Origin: Patagioenas fasciata | Taxonomy: Eukaryota; Chordata; Aves; Columbiformes; Columbidae | DNA length: 64,000 bases | Direction of reading: 5' to 3' | Assembly (NCBI RefSeq): GCF_037038585.1 | Contig: NC_092520.1 | Span: 4,085,501 to 4,149,500, forward strand | Shown: one piece after another, positions 52,051 through 63,245 of the stretch | How the letters are laid out: the number at the start of each line of letters is the position of its first letter | Position numbering within the stretch: the first letter of the stretch is position 1 | The notes under the pieces: generated by a model | What the model was told of the DNA's origin: nothing | Databases searched by the model: none | What the model saw: the letters and a program-made list of their open reading frames with translations, nothing else | Translations under genes and position numbers: made by a program

Positions 52051-52366
52051 TTCTGATTTATGACAAGAAATGGCCTTTGGGAAGCACTTAATTAATTTTT
52101 CTAGGTGATCTGTTCTAGCCTGAGGTGTAGTTTTAAACTCTCATCCTGCTGTGTTGATGTAATCCTGTTCCCCCAAATAGTCCTTCTCTCAGATTATAAC
52201 CAAACAGGAATACGATGTTTCCATAAAAGACCATGTGTACCAGCATAATTACATTCACATTGCTTTCCCCTGTATTACTATATAAATCCCAAAGTCTTGG
52301 ATGAAGTAGCTATGTCAATCTCAAAGTCATATGCAGGTCACATCTCAGCAGGGGCAATGGATTTAC

Positions 52367-52543
52367 TTTAATTAGATCCATCACAAGAGAGGACTTGAAC
52401 ATCCAGTCCAGTTTCATGTCTTCGTTTCTCAGCAAGTCCTCCAGGCTTCCTCGGGAGCAGTACTCTGTCACTATGGCAAAGATGCCACAGTCAGAGAAAA
52501 ATCCCAGGAACAGATTCACATTTTCGTGACGCAGATCCTTCAT
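52367..52543 (-). CDS. Gucy2d (GC-D): Guanylate cyclase kinase-homology exon (helix C to helix E)
   Basis: The 177-base exon (acceptor TCTTGTTTCAG, donor GTAAAT) encodes residues 134-192. It carries LRHENVNLFLG (helix C and following strand), a hinge-like VTEYCSRGSLEDLL, and LDWMFKSSLVMDLIK, all diagnostic of the guanylate cyclase kinase-homology domain. Phase 0 at both ends. A CR1 copy at 51658-52050 sits in the next intron. Confidence 0.96.
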
Positions 52544-53493
52544 CTGAAACAAGACAGTGAATCACAGCGAGACCAAGTCAGCCAGACATCTGCTCAGCAG
52601 CTTCTTTATATCATCAGATGTCCTTACCACTCCTGTAGTCCCAAAAAGCCTTTCACACGAGGAAGAAATCAACCTTTTTGCTGCTTAATTTCAGCTCTCC
52701 TACACTCTTTTTAAGCTTTGCTTTTCTTAGTCTATCCATTATCACTGGGATAAAATGGCTTTGCTGGGGTAAATTGAGTTCAGCATGTGAAGTCTTGGCT
52801 CTGGTTCTGGTTCTGGAAAGCAATACGATGCCTGGAGGATCCAAAGTCATCCATCAAGGGTGCCTTTAGAGGCATGCCCTGGTAAATTTGTTATATTTAT
52901 ATGCATAAAAATGCCACTCCTATGTTACCAGTAGCTGCCAACAACTAATAGCTTTGAATTTGGAAAACAAATGCATTCGCATGTCATTTAGTAATGATAA
53001 TAAAATTGAAGACTGAAAGTAAACTTCTAACAGGAATCTTAGCTGGAGACAGAAAGCAAATCCCAGAGAAATTCGCAACTTTCTCTGTGCCCCACTGTTA
53101 GGCAGTCAACAAATAACACATGAAAATAGCTACCAAGTGCTTCATCCTGCCCTGACACAGGTGGGGATGGATGAGTTCCTCCAAACCACTCTGCCTTTGC
53201 AGACAAGGTTGCTTAGAGGAGTCATCGTACATGTAGCACAGCACCAGCTTTGACGCATGAGGTCCAGGGCGGAGTTTTGCAAGCTGCTGACTCTTGACAC
53301 ATGGGTCATCATTAAGTTTGTCAGATGCAGTCATGCATGATCCATTCCACCATGTTTCACCAGGCAAGGCTCATTGGCGGCTATGTGTGATCCAATGGAT
53401 AAACAGACGACAAGGAGAATAAAAATACTCTGCAGTCGCAAGAGTTCCCCAAACAACCTTCCCTCCACGTGCCCAATCATCCCCTGTTCCTAC

Positions 53494-53574
53494 CTTCCTC
53501 AAGATGCTGGTGGAGCTTTGCCGCAGTTTGTGAACTGCTCCCGTCTCAAATTTTTTCAGCCAAACCCAGTCTCC
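53494..53574 (-). CDS. Gucy2d (GC-D): Guanylate cyclase kinase-homology exon (Lys-strand)
   Basis: The 81-base exon (acceptor TTGTGGACAG, donor GTAGGA) encodes residues 107-133 beginning GDWVWLKKFETG. The paired lysines at 113-114 occupy the place of the ATP-binding lysine strand of protein kinases, and this motif is near-invariant in sensory guanylate cyclases. Phase 0 at both ends. Confidence 0.95.
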
Positions 53575-54111
53575 CTGTCCACAATACAGGTGGGTGAGTA
53601 ACAGAGCAAGTCTCTGAGCAACAGCTAACATTGGGACCTAGGTCTGATTTCGAGGTCCTTGAATTTGAAAAAGATTGGGGATTTTTAATGTTCTTGGCAG
53701 TAGATTCTTTCTATATTGCACCTGAATAAGAATATCCACAGGAAACCCTCAAAAACTGAGGCGAGGCAGAACCTCCATCTGGATCAGAACTTCATAGTTG
53801 GGAAGTATCAGTGTCTCTCAAACAATGATAAATTGATTATAAAGGAAAGCAACTCTGCCCAGAGCTTTTCTCTGGCATTAATAATCCAGTTTATTTGCTC
53901 CTTTTCAATAAAATCTGCCATGCCATTTTTTATTTTATTTTTTTTTAGAAAAAAAGCTGTATTTTTAGGAAAGAACTGAAAGATGGGTTAAGTTTTTTTG
54001 GCCATTGCCTCTTCTTTTACTCCATACAGTCCTACTGGCACAAAGGAAATTTGGTAGCCTTTATTGTGTATATTGGGATCCTGGCTTGTAAGAAAGATAC
54101 ATATTAGAAAT

Positions 54112-54170
54112 GTCACCACCTAAAGGCTCTGTCTTGTAAGAAAGATTCTCCATGGTGCCTTTAGGTGGCG
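54112..54170. repeat. Inverted repeat, about 13-14-base arms
   Basis: CACCACCTAAAGGC (from 54114) pairs with GCCTTTAGGTGGCG (54157-54170), with one mismatch and a roughly 30-base loop. A direct repeat CTTGTAAGAAAGAT (54085 and 54133) overlaps. The origin is not recognised; it could be a small non-autonomous DNA element. Confidence 0.45.
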
Positions 54171-54257
54171 TCATCTCAAATGTTAAATACCACCACCCAA
54201 CAGGACTCCAAGTGTCCGAGTGAGGGTTCAGGCAGAGTCACCTTAAGCACCTGTAAG

Positions 54258-54665
54258 TTCATAGAATGATAGAATGGTTTGTGTTGGAAGGGACCTTCCA
54301 AGCTCCCTCAGTGCCACCCCTGCCATGAGCAGGGACATCTTCACCAGCTCAGGTTGCTCAGAGCCCCATCCAGCCTGGCCTGGGATGTCTCCAGGGATGG
54401 TTCATCCACCACCTCTCCGGACAACCTGGGACAGCCCCTCACCACCCTCACTGTAAAAAATTTCTTCTTCATGTCTGGCCTTAATCTCCCCTCCTTTAGG
54501 TAAAAACCATCACCCCTTGTCCTATTGCAACAGGCCCTGCTGAAAAGTCTGTCCCCATCTTTCTTGTAGGTGCATTTTAAGTCTGGAAAGGCTGCAATAA
54601 GGTCTCCCTGGAGCCTTCTCTTCCCCAGGCTGAACAATTCAAATTCTCTCAGCCTTTTTTCATGC
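54258..54665 (-). mobile_element. CR1 retrotransposon 3' fragment in cyclase intron
   Basis: Minus orientation, starting TCATAGAATGATAGAATGGT, with CCTGCCATGAGCAGGGACAT. It is the same subfamily as 22804-23600 and lies about 145 bases from the 54811-54945 exon. Confidence 0.92.
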
Positions 54666-54810
54666 TTGGGAATAACTTATTTTCATCCTCGGGGGCTGCC
54701 AGCAGTATTCAAAACCTGAGATCTATGGTACTGCAGCCCAAGATGTTCTCCACTTGAGCAGATCAGTGAACCGAACTATCGGGAGAAGGCATCGCAAGGT
54801 CCCTACGTAC

Positions 54811-54945
54811 CTCATACAAAGCCACATTGGAGGTTTCATGGGTGGCAGTTGTGCTTTTCAAGGAATAGGAGTGGGTTGCAGATTTCAGGCTTCTGCCTTC
54901 GGCTGCTACGCTGTTTGCATCAGTCAGACTGTCCAAGGTCAGCCT
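54811..54945 (-). CDS. Gucy2d (GC-D): Guanylate cyclase kinase-homology N-terminal exon
   Basis: The 135-base exon (acceptor GCCTTCCAG, donor GTACGT) encodes residues 62-106, 45 whole codons in phase 0 at both ends. It is serine/threonine rich (residues 67-100) and ends HETSNVALYE, the segment that precedes the GDWVWLKKF strand in this family. Ser/Thr in this stretch are phosphorylation candidates by analogy with other receptor cyclases, which is inference. A CR1 copy lies about 150 bases downstream in the following intron. Confidence 0.94.
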
Positions 54946-55757
54946 CTGGAAGGCAAGGAGAGCAAGTTAACATACATTCAGTTAACACCTCTGGATATAA
55001 ACCTCCACCACAGCTCTGCCTTGGGCCATACATTTCACCCATGCTAGCAACCACCCAAACTTCCCATCTCATCTCTCTGAATATCTGTCAAAGGCTCATA
55101 AGGTTGACCTGGTTTAGTAACTTGAAACACTTCAGCAGCACTTCAGGTGATGGAAATGCCATGGCTTGGGGGAGAGTCTACAGGAGTAGGTGTCTCTCTG
55201 AGCGGGGCACAGGGAAGTGTCTCCTCTGGCATAGACAAGAAGCCTGTATCTGTGCCAGTGCCTTAGGCAAGGGGATTAGTCCACACCAGTCTATATCATT
55301 GACACAGTCCTGGGCATGGCCCTGGCCTATGCCAAATAACACTCCCCCATGAGATCCCCAGCTCTGGGCAGGAGGCAGCACAGGTCAGAAACGATTCTCT
55401 GCAGGTAGTTTGTATGCAATCACCTTATTTTAGAGCCTAAGATGGTTTAAATACACAAACATGAACTATGCTACATCATCTAACCTCAAGAACAAAGAAT
55501 AAACCCTGGCTGTTAGAATAAACACAACCAAGGGGACTGTTTTACTTCATCATAACAGCTCTGACACTGTGTGTGTATCTAATTTGAGACTCAAAACCAC
55601 TCGGCATATGGGAAATTTTCTGATATGCAGGGGAAAATGAGGCATGGATAAGTGAATGAGCTTCCCAGACCTCCATGGGTATGAAAATACCATACAGCAA
55701 ACCTGTCTTTGAGTGTGCCACTTCCACCAGATTACTTTCATGAGTGGAAGTATTTAC

Positions 55758-55854
55758 CTTTTTATGTAGCTCTGGGTTAATGAAGACGAGGTCATCCAAA
55801 GTCAGTATTATCTTGTTAGGCCCCCGGAATAGCTGGCTGTTCAAGATGCTATGC
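55758..55854 (-). CDS. Gucy2d (GC-D): Guanylate cyclase juxtamembrane exon
   Basis: The 97-base exon (acceptor GGCTCTCCTAG, donor GTAAAT) encodes residues 29-61. After a basic stop-transfer start (RHS) it contains GPNKIILTLDDLVFINPE. The GPNKIILT stretch is one of the most conserved sequences directly inside the membrane in sensory guanylate cyclases and opens the kinase-homology region. It ends in phase 0. Confidence 0.95.
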
Positions 55855-57293
55855 CTAGGAGAGCCACAGTTATCATTTTCAGGTAGGTAACCAGTTTACA
55901 CCACTGCTGAGTCTCTCACATCTGGATTCCCCAATTCCCCACAGTGTAAGGAAAGTACAGCACATAGTGTGGCAGCAAGGATGGACACAGGTGAAAGGAG
56001 AAGCCAAACCACGATGTCCTGACTTGGACTGAAATCTCCTCAGTCAAACAGCAAGGGTTACACCACTCACAGACAAAAGCTATAATCTCAAAGGGTCTCA
56101 TCTAAAATAGGCATCTTGAGTCAATCTGGTTACAAATAGAAACTGGATATGTATGTGATGCATACTTTCTTTTGCTTGGTTTTGTTTTTCATATCCTAAA
56201 ACCTTCTTCATTAGGAGACAATAATAGGTTTTATTAGACCAGCCAATCTAGCTGATGAGCAAACAGCTTTTGGGCACACCAGTCTTTCTGAGGATCTGAA
56301 AACAAATCATGGGTAATTTATAAAAGCTGCCTGGACACAAGTCACCACCCAAATGTACTGGCTGAATCTCTGTGTTGCAGCATGGTACAGCACACAGCAA
56401 GATACCCCCTTGTAATGACTGCAAGCTTGTATAGGGAGAAAAGCTACAGGGGATGAGCAGTTTGGCATGCATGGCATAGTGCAATGCAGCGTGAAGGTCT
56501 TGGAAACAGTATTGCTGAGCCAGGACTGTTCCTCTTGGCCAGGAGTAATTAGATCAAGAAGAAGATCTGTGCTGATTCAGATATACTTCTTCCAGGACCT
56601 GAGCCAGACAAGATGTCTATCACACACTGTGTAACACAGGAGAAATGTGCTTCTGGCATCTCCACAGGATGCTGCTGCCCATTTTCTGAAGGGTGACACT
56701 TTAGGCTACCAGATTTGCAGAACTGCCATGAGCAAGAGACAAAATGCAGTATAGTTGTCAAACCAGGAAAGACACTCTCTGTTGCTTGACTGAGTCCTGC
56801 TGTTTACCCAGCTTCTCTGGAATTTGCAGGGCAGAAGAGAACGCAACAAGAAATCGTGCACCATCAAGGACTACATGTTCATGGGACAGTTCAAAGAGGC
56901 TTAAGTCCACTTTGTGACAGTCAATGAGAAACATATCAGAGTTTCAATGTTAGCTTTTAGCTGGGATTTATCTGACACTAATACCCACCATATGGCCATT
57001 TTATGGGCTCATGGAAGAGGTAGAATGCACACACCATCATTCTGAATCCACTGTTTCAATGGATGTCAAGACCTAACGCTGAGCACAAAGTCCACTGTAT
57101 CTGGGACAGTCAAAAACTCATCAAACAGGAAGAGAGAAGGGAAATGAAAGCTCCTTCATGGCCCCCAGCATCGCTTTTTTGTTCAAAACTCTTTGTTTAC
57201 CCTCTAGCTGATGTCTGATCTGTAGACACCTAAGACCTTTCTTGATGAAGCTGGCAATAGGATGCCTTTTGTGAACCATACTGCAGATAGAAT

Positions 57294-57400
57294 TTCACAG
57301 AATCACAGAACGGTTGGGGTTGAAAGGCAGCCCTGGAGACCGTCTGGTCTAACCCACCTGCTAAAGCAGGTTCACCTAGACTAGATCGCACAGGAAATCT
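57294..57400 (-). mobile_element. Very short CR1 3' end
   Basis: TTTCACAGAATCACAGAACG followed by GGTCTAACCCACCTGCTAAA, which resembles a CR1 3' terminus in minus orientation. Confidence 0.75.
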
Positions 57401-58284
57401 GTTTTACGAAATAATGACAGGTCACCATGACTCACTTTTCCACTGCACGTACCACCCTGGGCATTTGAGAAGAGCACAGACAGCTTTTTGGAGTTCAACG
57501 GGAGCCTTGGCCAAGTAACCACAGGCATCACATGAGATTATTTTTTTTTATTATCTTTCTTTAACCACTTTTCCTCAAGCCATCTAACTCAGTTTCATGC
57601 AAGGAACTCATCACTTATTTACTTCTCACCTGTACTCCTGAAAGCCTTGTTTGGTCAATCACATCCTGTCCCCCAAGCATGGAGAAAAGCACTTCTCTGC
57701 CAAAAGCAAAACGCAGAGAGTGGAATGACTCATTTAAGGTCTGCAGTAGATCCCTGGCAGACCTAAGACCGGAGCTCCCACGTTTGAACTCAGACCACGC
57801 TGTGGTTTAAATTTAGTTCCAGACATGCCCTTCCCTAACATAAATCAGGCTTTGAGTCACGCTAGAGCTTTTTTTCTTCTCTTGCAGATGGTCATACCTC
57901 TTTACTGATGACTGAGCCTTCCCAAGGACAGTCTGGTACTCATGGAACAGCTTACAAGCAGAGTAGGCAGAAAGATCATCTTTTATTTACGTAATTGTAG
58001 AGGCGGGTGGCCAAGGGATAGAGCAGAGCTTTAAAGTGGGGGTGTATGGAGGCAACCTCCTCAGTGCCAGCGATTATAAGGTATCAGAAGCAGCTGTGTG
58101 TTATGAGCAGGGGAACTGTTTGAGGTATTGCTTGTTGGGTGGCCTTATATCATCTGGATTTGGAGGGATGATTCAGGAGTGGAGAAAAAACATGGTTTTG
58201 GATGATTTGAGAGGTAGAGCTGGATGGGATAATCCAGGAACCCTGCTCTGCTGAACTCTATGCTTCTGAGTAAATATGCCTTCT

Positions 58285-58832
58285 AATTTCAGCCTCTACT
58301 CTGCCCTGGTGAGGCTGCACCTTGGAGCACTGCACCGGTTCTGGGCTCCCCAGTTTAAGAAGGACAAGGAATTACTGGAGGGAGTCCAGCAGAGGGCTAC
58401 AAAGATGCTGAGGGGTCTGGAGCATCTTTCTGATGAGGAGAAACAGAGAGAGCTGTGGCTGTTCAGCCTGGAGAAGCTGAGAGGGGATCTCATCAATGTT
58501 TATAAATATTTCAAGGATGAGTGTCAAGAGGATGGACCAGACTCTGTTCAGTGGTGCACAATGACAGGATGAGCACTAACGGGCACAGACTGAAACACAG
58601 GAGGTTCCATCTGAATATGAGGAGAAACTTCTTTCCTTTGAGGTGCCAGAGCCCTAGAACAGGCTGCCCAGAGAGGCTGTGGAGTCTCCTTCTCTGGAGA
58701 CATTCAAACCCACCTGGACACCTTCCTGTGTGATCTGCTCTGGTGACCCTGCGTTAGCAGGTGGGTTGGACTGGGTAATCTCCAGAGGTCCCTTCAAACC
58801 TCAATCAGTCTGTGATTCTGTAATTTCACTCT
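58285..58832 (+). mobile_element. CR1 retrotransposon 3' fragment in cyclase intron
   Basis: Plus orientation, about 550 bases, with CTCTACTCTGCCCTGGTGAG and GAGGAGAAACTTCTTTCC, ending TCTGTGATTCTGT. Confidence 0.92.
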
Positions 58833-59716
58833 AATTTCAGTCACGCACCATGTAGACATCTATAATGAGAGACAAATTCCTCCAGGGGGCAGTTTGGAGT
58901 GGATTAGCTTAGGTTATGGCCGTAGTGTCCTTGACAAAGAGCAACCCATAGCTCCTGCACCACTCAGTCCATGCTGCCTCATGCCCACCTTGCATATAGA
59001 GCTGGGACACAAGTGTGACCTATGCAATTGTTGGAAACTGTCACTTCCCCAGCAGACTACTTGGTTTGCCTCAAAGATCCCATGCCCAGACTAATACATA
59101 AGCAATATGAATGACCAGGGAGCTGGATTCCAGTTCAAAACAAGTAATCGCTTGGTAATAAAGAAGCATCCTAATTAATTACTCCAAACTCTCTACAGTG
59201 ATATTATTTCTCCTTAGTACACAGAGAAAGTAAAGAGAGTCAGCCTAGGTGCTTCATCAGAAACATTATTATATTAGACACAGAAATCTAGAAAGGAATG
59301 ATTTGGAAAATGAAAAAATATATTTAACATGGCATCCCACTCAGCCTCCACCATGATGCAGATTAAAGCAGATTCCCATAATTGATCTATACGGCGTGCT
59401 TTGCACTCCCAAAGTTATAGTCACCTTCCTAAAGCTTCAGAGCCACCATCCAGCTAATTCTTCCAGCAACAGATTGCAAGGTTCTTCCAAATCCAAACAG
59501 TATTAAGGGTAAAACAACTCCTATTGAGACTGCAGAACCACTGCCTGCAGTATTCAAGCCATTATCTCTTAATAAAGTCGAGAAATATGTGGCTGGAGAG
59601 TGAAGACCACAGTCAAACCTGCTTTGTGTTCTCACGGTCCGAACTGTTGGTTAAGGTGCAGTTCTCCCACAGAAGGTAAAAGTGACACCGAATCAAATAA
59701 ACAATGCAGTTCTCAC

Positions 59717-59801
59717 CTGATGAGAGAAGCCAGGCCCACAGCACAAAGCACCAGGGCAAATATCAGTATTACTGCCAAAATCATGACTGCAGGCTCAATC
59801 C
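59717..59801 (-). CDS. Gucy2d (GC-D): Guanylate cyclase transmembrane exon
   Basis: The 85-base exon has acceptor TTCGCACAG and donor GTGAGA. It encodes residues 1-29 of the visible chain: a short GIEPAV lead, then an unbroken hydrophobic run (MILAVILIFALVLCAVGLA, residues 6-24) ending SLIR. This is the single membrane-spanning helix that separates the extracellular sensor from the cytoplasmic domains. The GxEP sequence just before the helix is a family hallmark. Incoming phase needs one base and outgoing phase leaves two, which joins exactly to the 55758-55854 exon. Confidence 0.93.
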
Positions 59802-60983
59802 CTGTGCGAAGAGGGGAAAAGAATCAGTGAATTAGGCAATAATATTGAAAATATCAATATCAGATCATTAGACTACAAAGTCAAATATTCAGCCAGGAGA
59901 AGGCTAGAAGACAATTTTTATGCAATCTTAACTAATTTATGAATAGACAGATACTAACTTTATTTACATGAGGCTGCACCTACTTTAATTATTCACTTCC
60001 ATGCATATTTTTTCTAAACCAGACCTAGAGCTGGATCAGTGGAAAAATAGTTTCTCTCCAAGTAAATAAAGACTGGACTCACACGGAAGCATTAAGATTT
60101 AGAGACAGTGTCTACAAAGTTCATAACTTTTGAACATTTGACCCTCTTCTCTCCAGGAACTGAAACGCTGAAAAATCTTTATCATGTGGTACTACACTGA
60201 CAGCCAGCATGAGTCACCAGCTCATCGGGGATTTTTCATTCCCCACTACAGATTTCTAATGCTGAAAAGAGCAGAAAAGAAGGGAGAGAAGGTTGATGTC
60301 TTCCTCAATGAACTCGTCAACAGAAACTACTGGAGATAGATGCTTTGATCATCAGTGTCTTTGCCAGAGAGCTAAGGAAAGCCGACAGGAGTGGACGAGC
60401 TAAATTCCAGTGAGAACAATTTGCTGTCTCTGTCTCTTCTTGTCTTCCGTTTATTTCTATTTTATTCTGTCTCTATTCAGAGATCCTTAAACACAAACAA
60501 GTATGGAGAAATATGGGTTGAGAAAAGGTTTGTGACTCTATGTCATGCTTGCACATAAATTACAGGCCTTTTTGCAAGCACTGAAACACAGAGCTTCCCC
60601 GTGAAAGCTGCATGGATTTTTGAAAATTGGTGTTCTTTTCAGGAAAAGACAGAGCTTTTTAGCTCAAGTTTTCCTGATGGCTTTTGACTTACTTTCTTCT
60701 TCAACCCAGGGCCTCACTCCCTGATTGTCCTCACACATACACTGGAAGAGGATTCCCAAAGAAGTTGTGGATGCTCCATCATTGGAAGTGTTCAAGGCCA
60801 GGTTGGATGGGGCTTTGAGTGACCTGATTTAATGCAAGATATCCCTGCCCATGGCAGGAGGGTTGGACTAGATGGTTGGAAGGCCCTTTCCAACCCAAAC
60901 CATTCTGTCACTCTATGATACTATGATTCCACATAAGAAGTCACTCTGCTTTTCTGCTCCAAGCTGGCACTAGCCCCATATAC
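59802..60983. other. Intron upstream of the transmembrane exon
   Basis: It contains a plus-orientation CR1 3' fragment at about 60742-60930 and a possible alternative 49-base exon at 60693-60741. Otherwise it is unremarkable AT-rich sequence. Confidence 0.6.
60742..60930 (+). mobile_element. CR1 retrotransposon 3' fragment
   Basis: Plus orientation; GGCCAGGTTGGATGGGGCTT and CCTGCCCATGGCAGGAGGGT, with a TCTATGATACTATGATTCCA tail. Confidence 0.9.
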
Positions 60984-61086
60984 CTCCGTCTGAGAAGGAA
61001 CCTGGGCACAGTAGAGTGGAAACTTCACACCCATTTCTCCAACTCGTAGACAGTGTTGATGTAGATGAAGGCTTTGCTTCACTAAA
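60984..61086 (-). CDS. Gucy2d (GC-D): Probable extracellular juxtamembrane exon of guanylate cyclase
   Basis: A 103-base open segment has an excellent acceptor (TGACTGTGTCTCCATTGCAG) and a GTATAT donor. Its outgoing phase (one base left over) matches the transmembrane exon exactly, and the join reads CPGSFSDGGIEPAV. In family members the equivalent position is a two-cysteine motif followed by GGGLEP. Here two cysteines (CEVSTLLC) occur with nearly the same spacing, but the usual W-F-x-P between them is not present. Translation and splice signals support it, while sequence conservation is weak. A competing 49-base exon of identical phase lies at 60693-60741. Confidence 0.45.
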
Positions 61087-62108
61087 CTGCAATGGAGACA
61101 CAGTCAGCTTACTCTAGGAGGTGCTCACCTTGAATACAGGAATGAGCAAGACCCCACCAAGCTGGCCTGGAGGCCAGGGTTTATTCTTCATGCATGGTCA
61201 AATTCAGAGTGTTGTCGTCCCCATAAAAGCAAGTGAGTGATGTTCATCCCAGGGAGGCAAGGGAGCTTTGAAAGATGTGTTCCTCTCCAAAAGGACTGGT
61301 GTGAGTGTGAAGCCAGAACATATCCCATAAAGGTCTTGCACAATGCTAGATCCATGGAAAAGAAGGGACTAGATCATCTTAAAGGCAGAGTTGCAAGAGA
61401 CCTGGCACTTTGATCTTGTAGTCACCTGCTGGGGAACTTGTTACTGAAGAGAGAATGACCTTTGAATAGCCTAATCATAGGGGTATGGGCTGGTTTTCTT
61501 GCTGGACAAAGGAGAAAATGCCTCCTGGAGAAACCAGTGATGAACTGTAAGCATATGAAAGTCCCACCTCACATCTCTACACGGCCTTCTAATATTTTCA
61601 GGGAGAATCCATAACCCAGACCACAATGTGGTAGGAATAATGTGGAGTTTGTTAATGCTCTCTTCTGTATTCAATCAAAGGCTTTTTTACTGGTGCTGTC
61701 TCCTAAGCTTCCTCAGGTGGCCCCCAGAGATTCTGCTCTCTGAACAAAACTCCTCTGAGAAAGAGCCTGAGAGAAATTATTTTGATTATTACCATTGCAT
61801 ATTATAACCCATGAGGGCTTGGCCATACTTTAGAGGGCCCTATGGCAATGTGGCAGTGCAGAGAACCAAGGAATAGCAAAGGGTCTCTCCCTGGTCATGT
61901 AATTTGCTTCAAGTAGGGGCACCGTTACACATCATGACGTGAGGACTCTTCCACAGCTGGAAAACATCCCAAGTCTGTCCAATTTCATTCATCTAAGTGA
62001 CATCTGACACGCTGAGAGCAAGAGCTGGTTGGAGCACAACATTCACTGGGGTGAACGAGAGACAGTAAAAGGACAAGAAAAGTAAAAATAAACACCCAAT
62101 AAACAAAC
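61087..62108. other. Presumed intron, no supported exon
   Basis: No recognisable repeat or conserved exon was seen. A strong-looking donor (AAG followed by GTGAGC at 61123-61128, minus strand) ends a short open stretch reading GGVLLIPVFK. No acceptor in the phase required by the 62109-62226 exon precedes it, so no exon is called. A missing ectodomain exon may still be hidden here. Confidence 0.4.
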
Positions 62109-62226
62109 CTTGAGGACTCAGAGATAGTGAAGGCGATATCAAAGACCACAGCACTCATGTCACTGATGGATGGGCCATTGCAGGAACGATGCGAAGCCTT
62201 GAGGAAGCTCAACCAGAACTTTATAA
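62109..62226 (-). CDS. Gucy2d (GC-D): Probable guanylate cyclase ectodomain exon
   Basis: An open 118-base segment is flanked by a good pyrimidine-rich acceptor (CTTCACTTCTGATTAG) and a GTTTGT donor. It encodes 38 complete codons plus a split codon at each end. The segment ISDMSAVVFDIAFTIS lines up, conservatively, with the ectodomain stretch that reads roughly VSPLFGTIYDAVFLLA in receptor cyclases: the Asp is shared and hydrophobic positions match. Upstream residues include a Cys (SCNG) in a region where family members also carry one. It is far more diverged than the intracellular exons. Its outgoing phase (two bases left over) does not match the incoming phase of the 60984-61086 candidate, so a further exon is missing between them. 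Confidence 0.5.
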
Positions 62227-62643
62227 CTAATCAGAAGTGAAGGCAAGGTTATCGTGGGCTCATGGGAAAGAGCAAATTTATGGCATACTTGAGGGGACTT
62301 GTGAGATTGCGCTAAACTCACTAAGGGATAATTTAAGGGGACTATGGGACTATATGAAAATTCTTACAGGATGTTCAGAGGAAGGGAAAAAAATGAGGAA
62401 AAGGAGGGATGGGCATGAGTTGGGGATGCTCAAGCATGGGATACTGGTCACACATAAGTATGTTGTGCATTTTTCCAGCCAAACCCTGCACCTGATCATC
62501 ACAATCTGTCCTCCCTTTTTCTTCCTTCTGATTTTTTTTTTCCTGGATGAGAGTAATCTTTATTCTGCCTATGTGTGGCATTTACAGACTACAAGGGAGC
62601 CTAACCAGCAAGTAAGATTGGAGATCCTAGAGCCTGCAACCCA

Positions 62644-62697
62644 CAGAATAATAGAATAATTTTGGTTGGAAAAGACCCTCAAGATCATAGAGACCAC
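62644..62697 (-). mobile_element. Short CR1 3' end
   Basis: AGAATAATAGAATAATTTTG is followed by GGAAAAGACCCTCAAGATCA: the inverted CR1 3' terminus. Confidence 0.8.
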
Positions 62698-62857
62698 AAG
62701 TCTGGAGACTGGCTCCTGCAGAGACCAGAGGGTCTGAGAGCTGACCATTATGGAATTACAGGTCTGGATCACCCACCAGAGGATGCATTTATGTGTCTGC
62801 AGGGACCCGGGTTGTGAGATGTGCTAGCAAGCTTGCAGCCTGATTAAGCGGTGTTTC

Positions 62858-63245
62858 TAAGGAGGAGCAGCTGAGGGAACTGGAGTTGTTGAGCCTGGAG
62901 AAGAGGAGGCTGAGGGGAGACTTTGTCATTGTCTCTGACTACCTGAAAGGAGGTTGTAGCGAGGGGGAATCAGTCTCTTCTCCCAAGTCACAAGCAATGG
63001 GATGAGAGGAAATGGCCTCAAGTTACACCAGGGGAGGTTTAGATTGGATATTGGAAACAATTTCTTCCCCAAAGGGCTGTGGGGCATTGGAACAGCCTGC
63101 CCAGGGCAGTGGTGGAGTCACCATCCCTGGAGGGGTTGAACAGACGCAGAGATGAGGTTTTTAGTGACATGGGTTAGTGCCAGGGTTGGGTGAACAGTTG
63201 GACTCGATGATCTTGAGGGTCTCTTCCAACCAAAATGATTCTATC
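62858..63245 (+). mobile_element. CR1 retrotransposon 3' fragment
   Basis: Plus orientation, about 390 bases, from AGGAGGAGCAGCTGAGGGAA through GGTCTCTTCCAACCAAAATG to a short TTCTAT tail. Same subfamily as 7515-7952. Confidence 0.92.

Larger units (their letters stand above)
55855..59716. other. Intron between the transmembrane and juxtamembrane exons
   Basis: This 3.9 kb intron holds a short minus-orientation CR1 3' end (57294-57400) and a larger plus-orientation CR1 (about 58285-58832). No exon was seen in the remainder. Confidence 0.8.

Noticed and set aside
61129-61175. Short minus-strand open segment reading GGVLLIPVFK before a strong GTGAGC donor
   Set aside because: No AG acceptor gives the phase needed to follow the 62109-62226 exon, and the sequence does not resemble the family.
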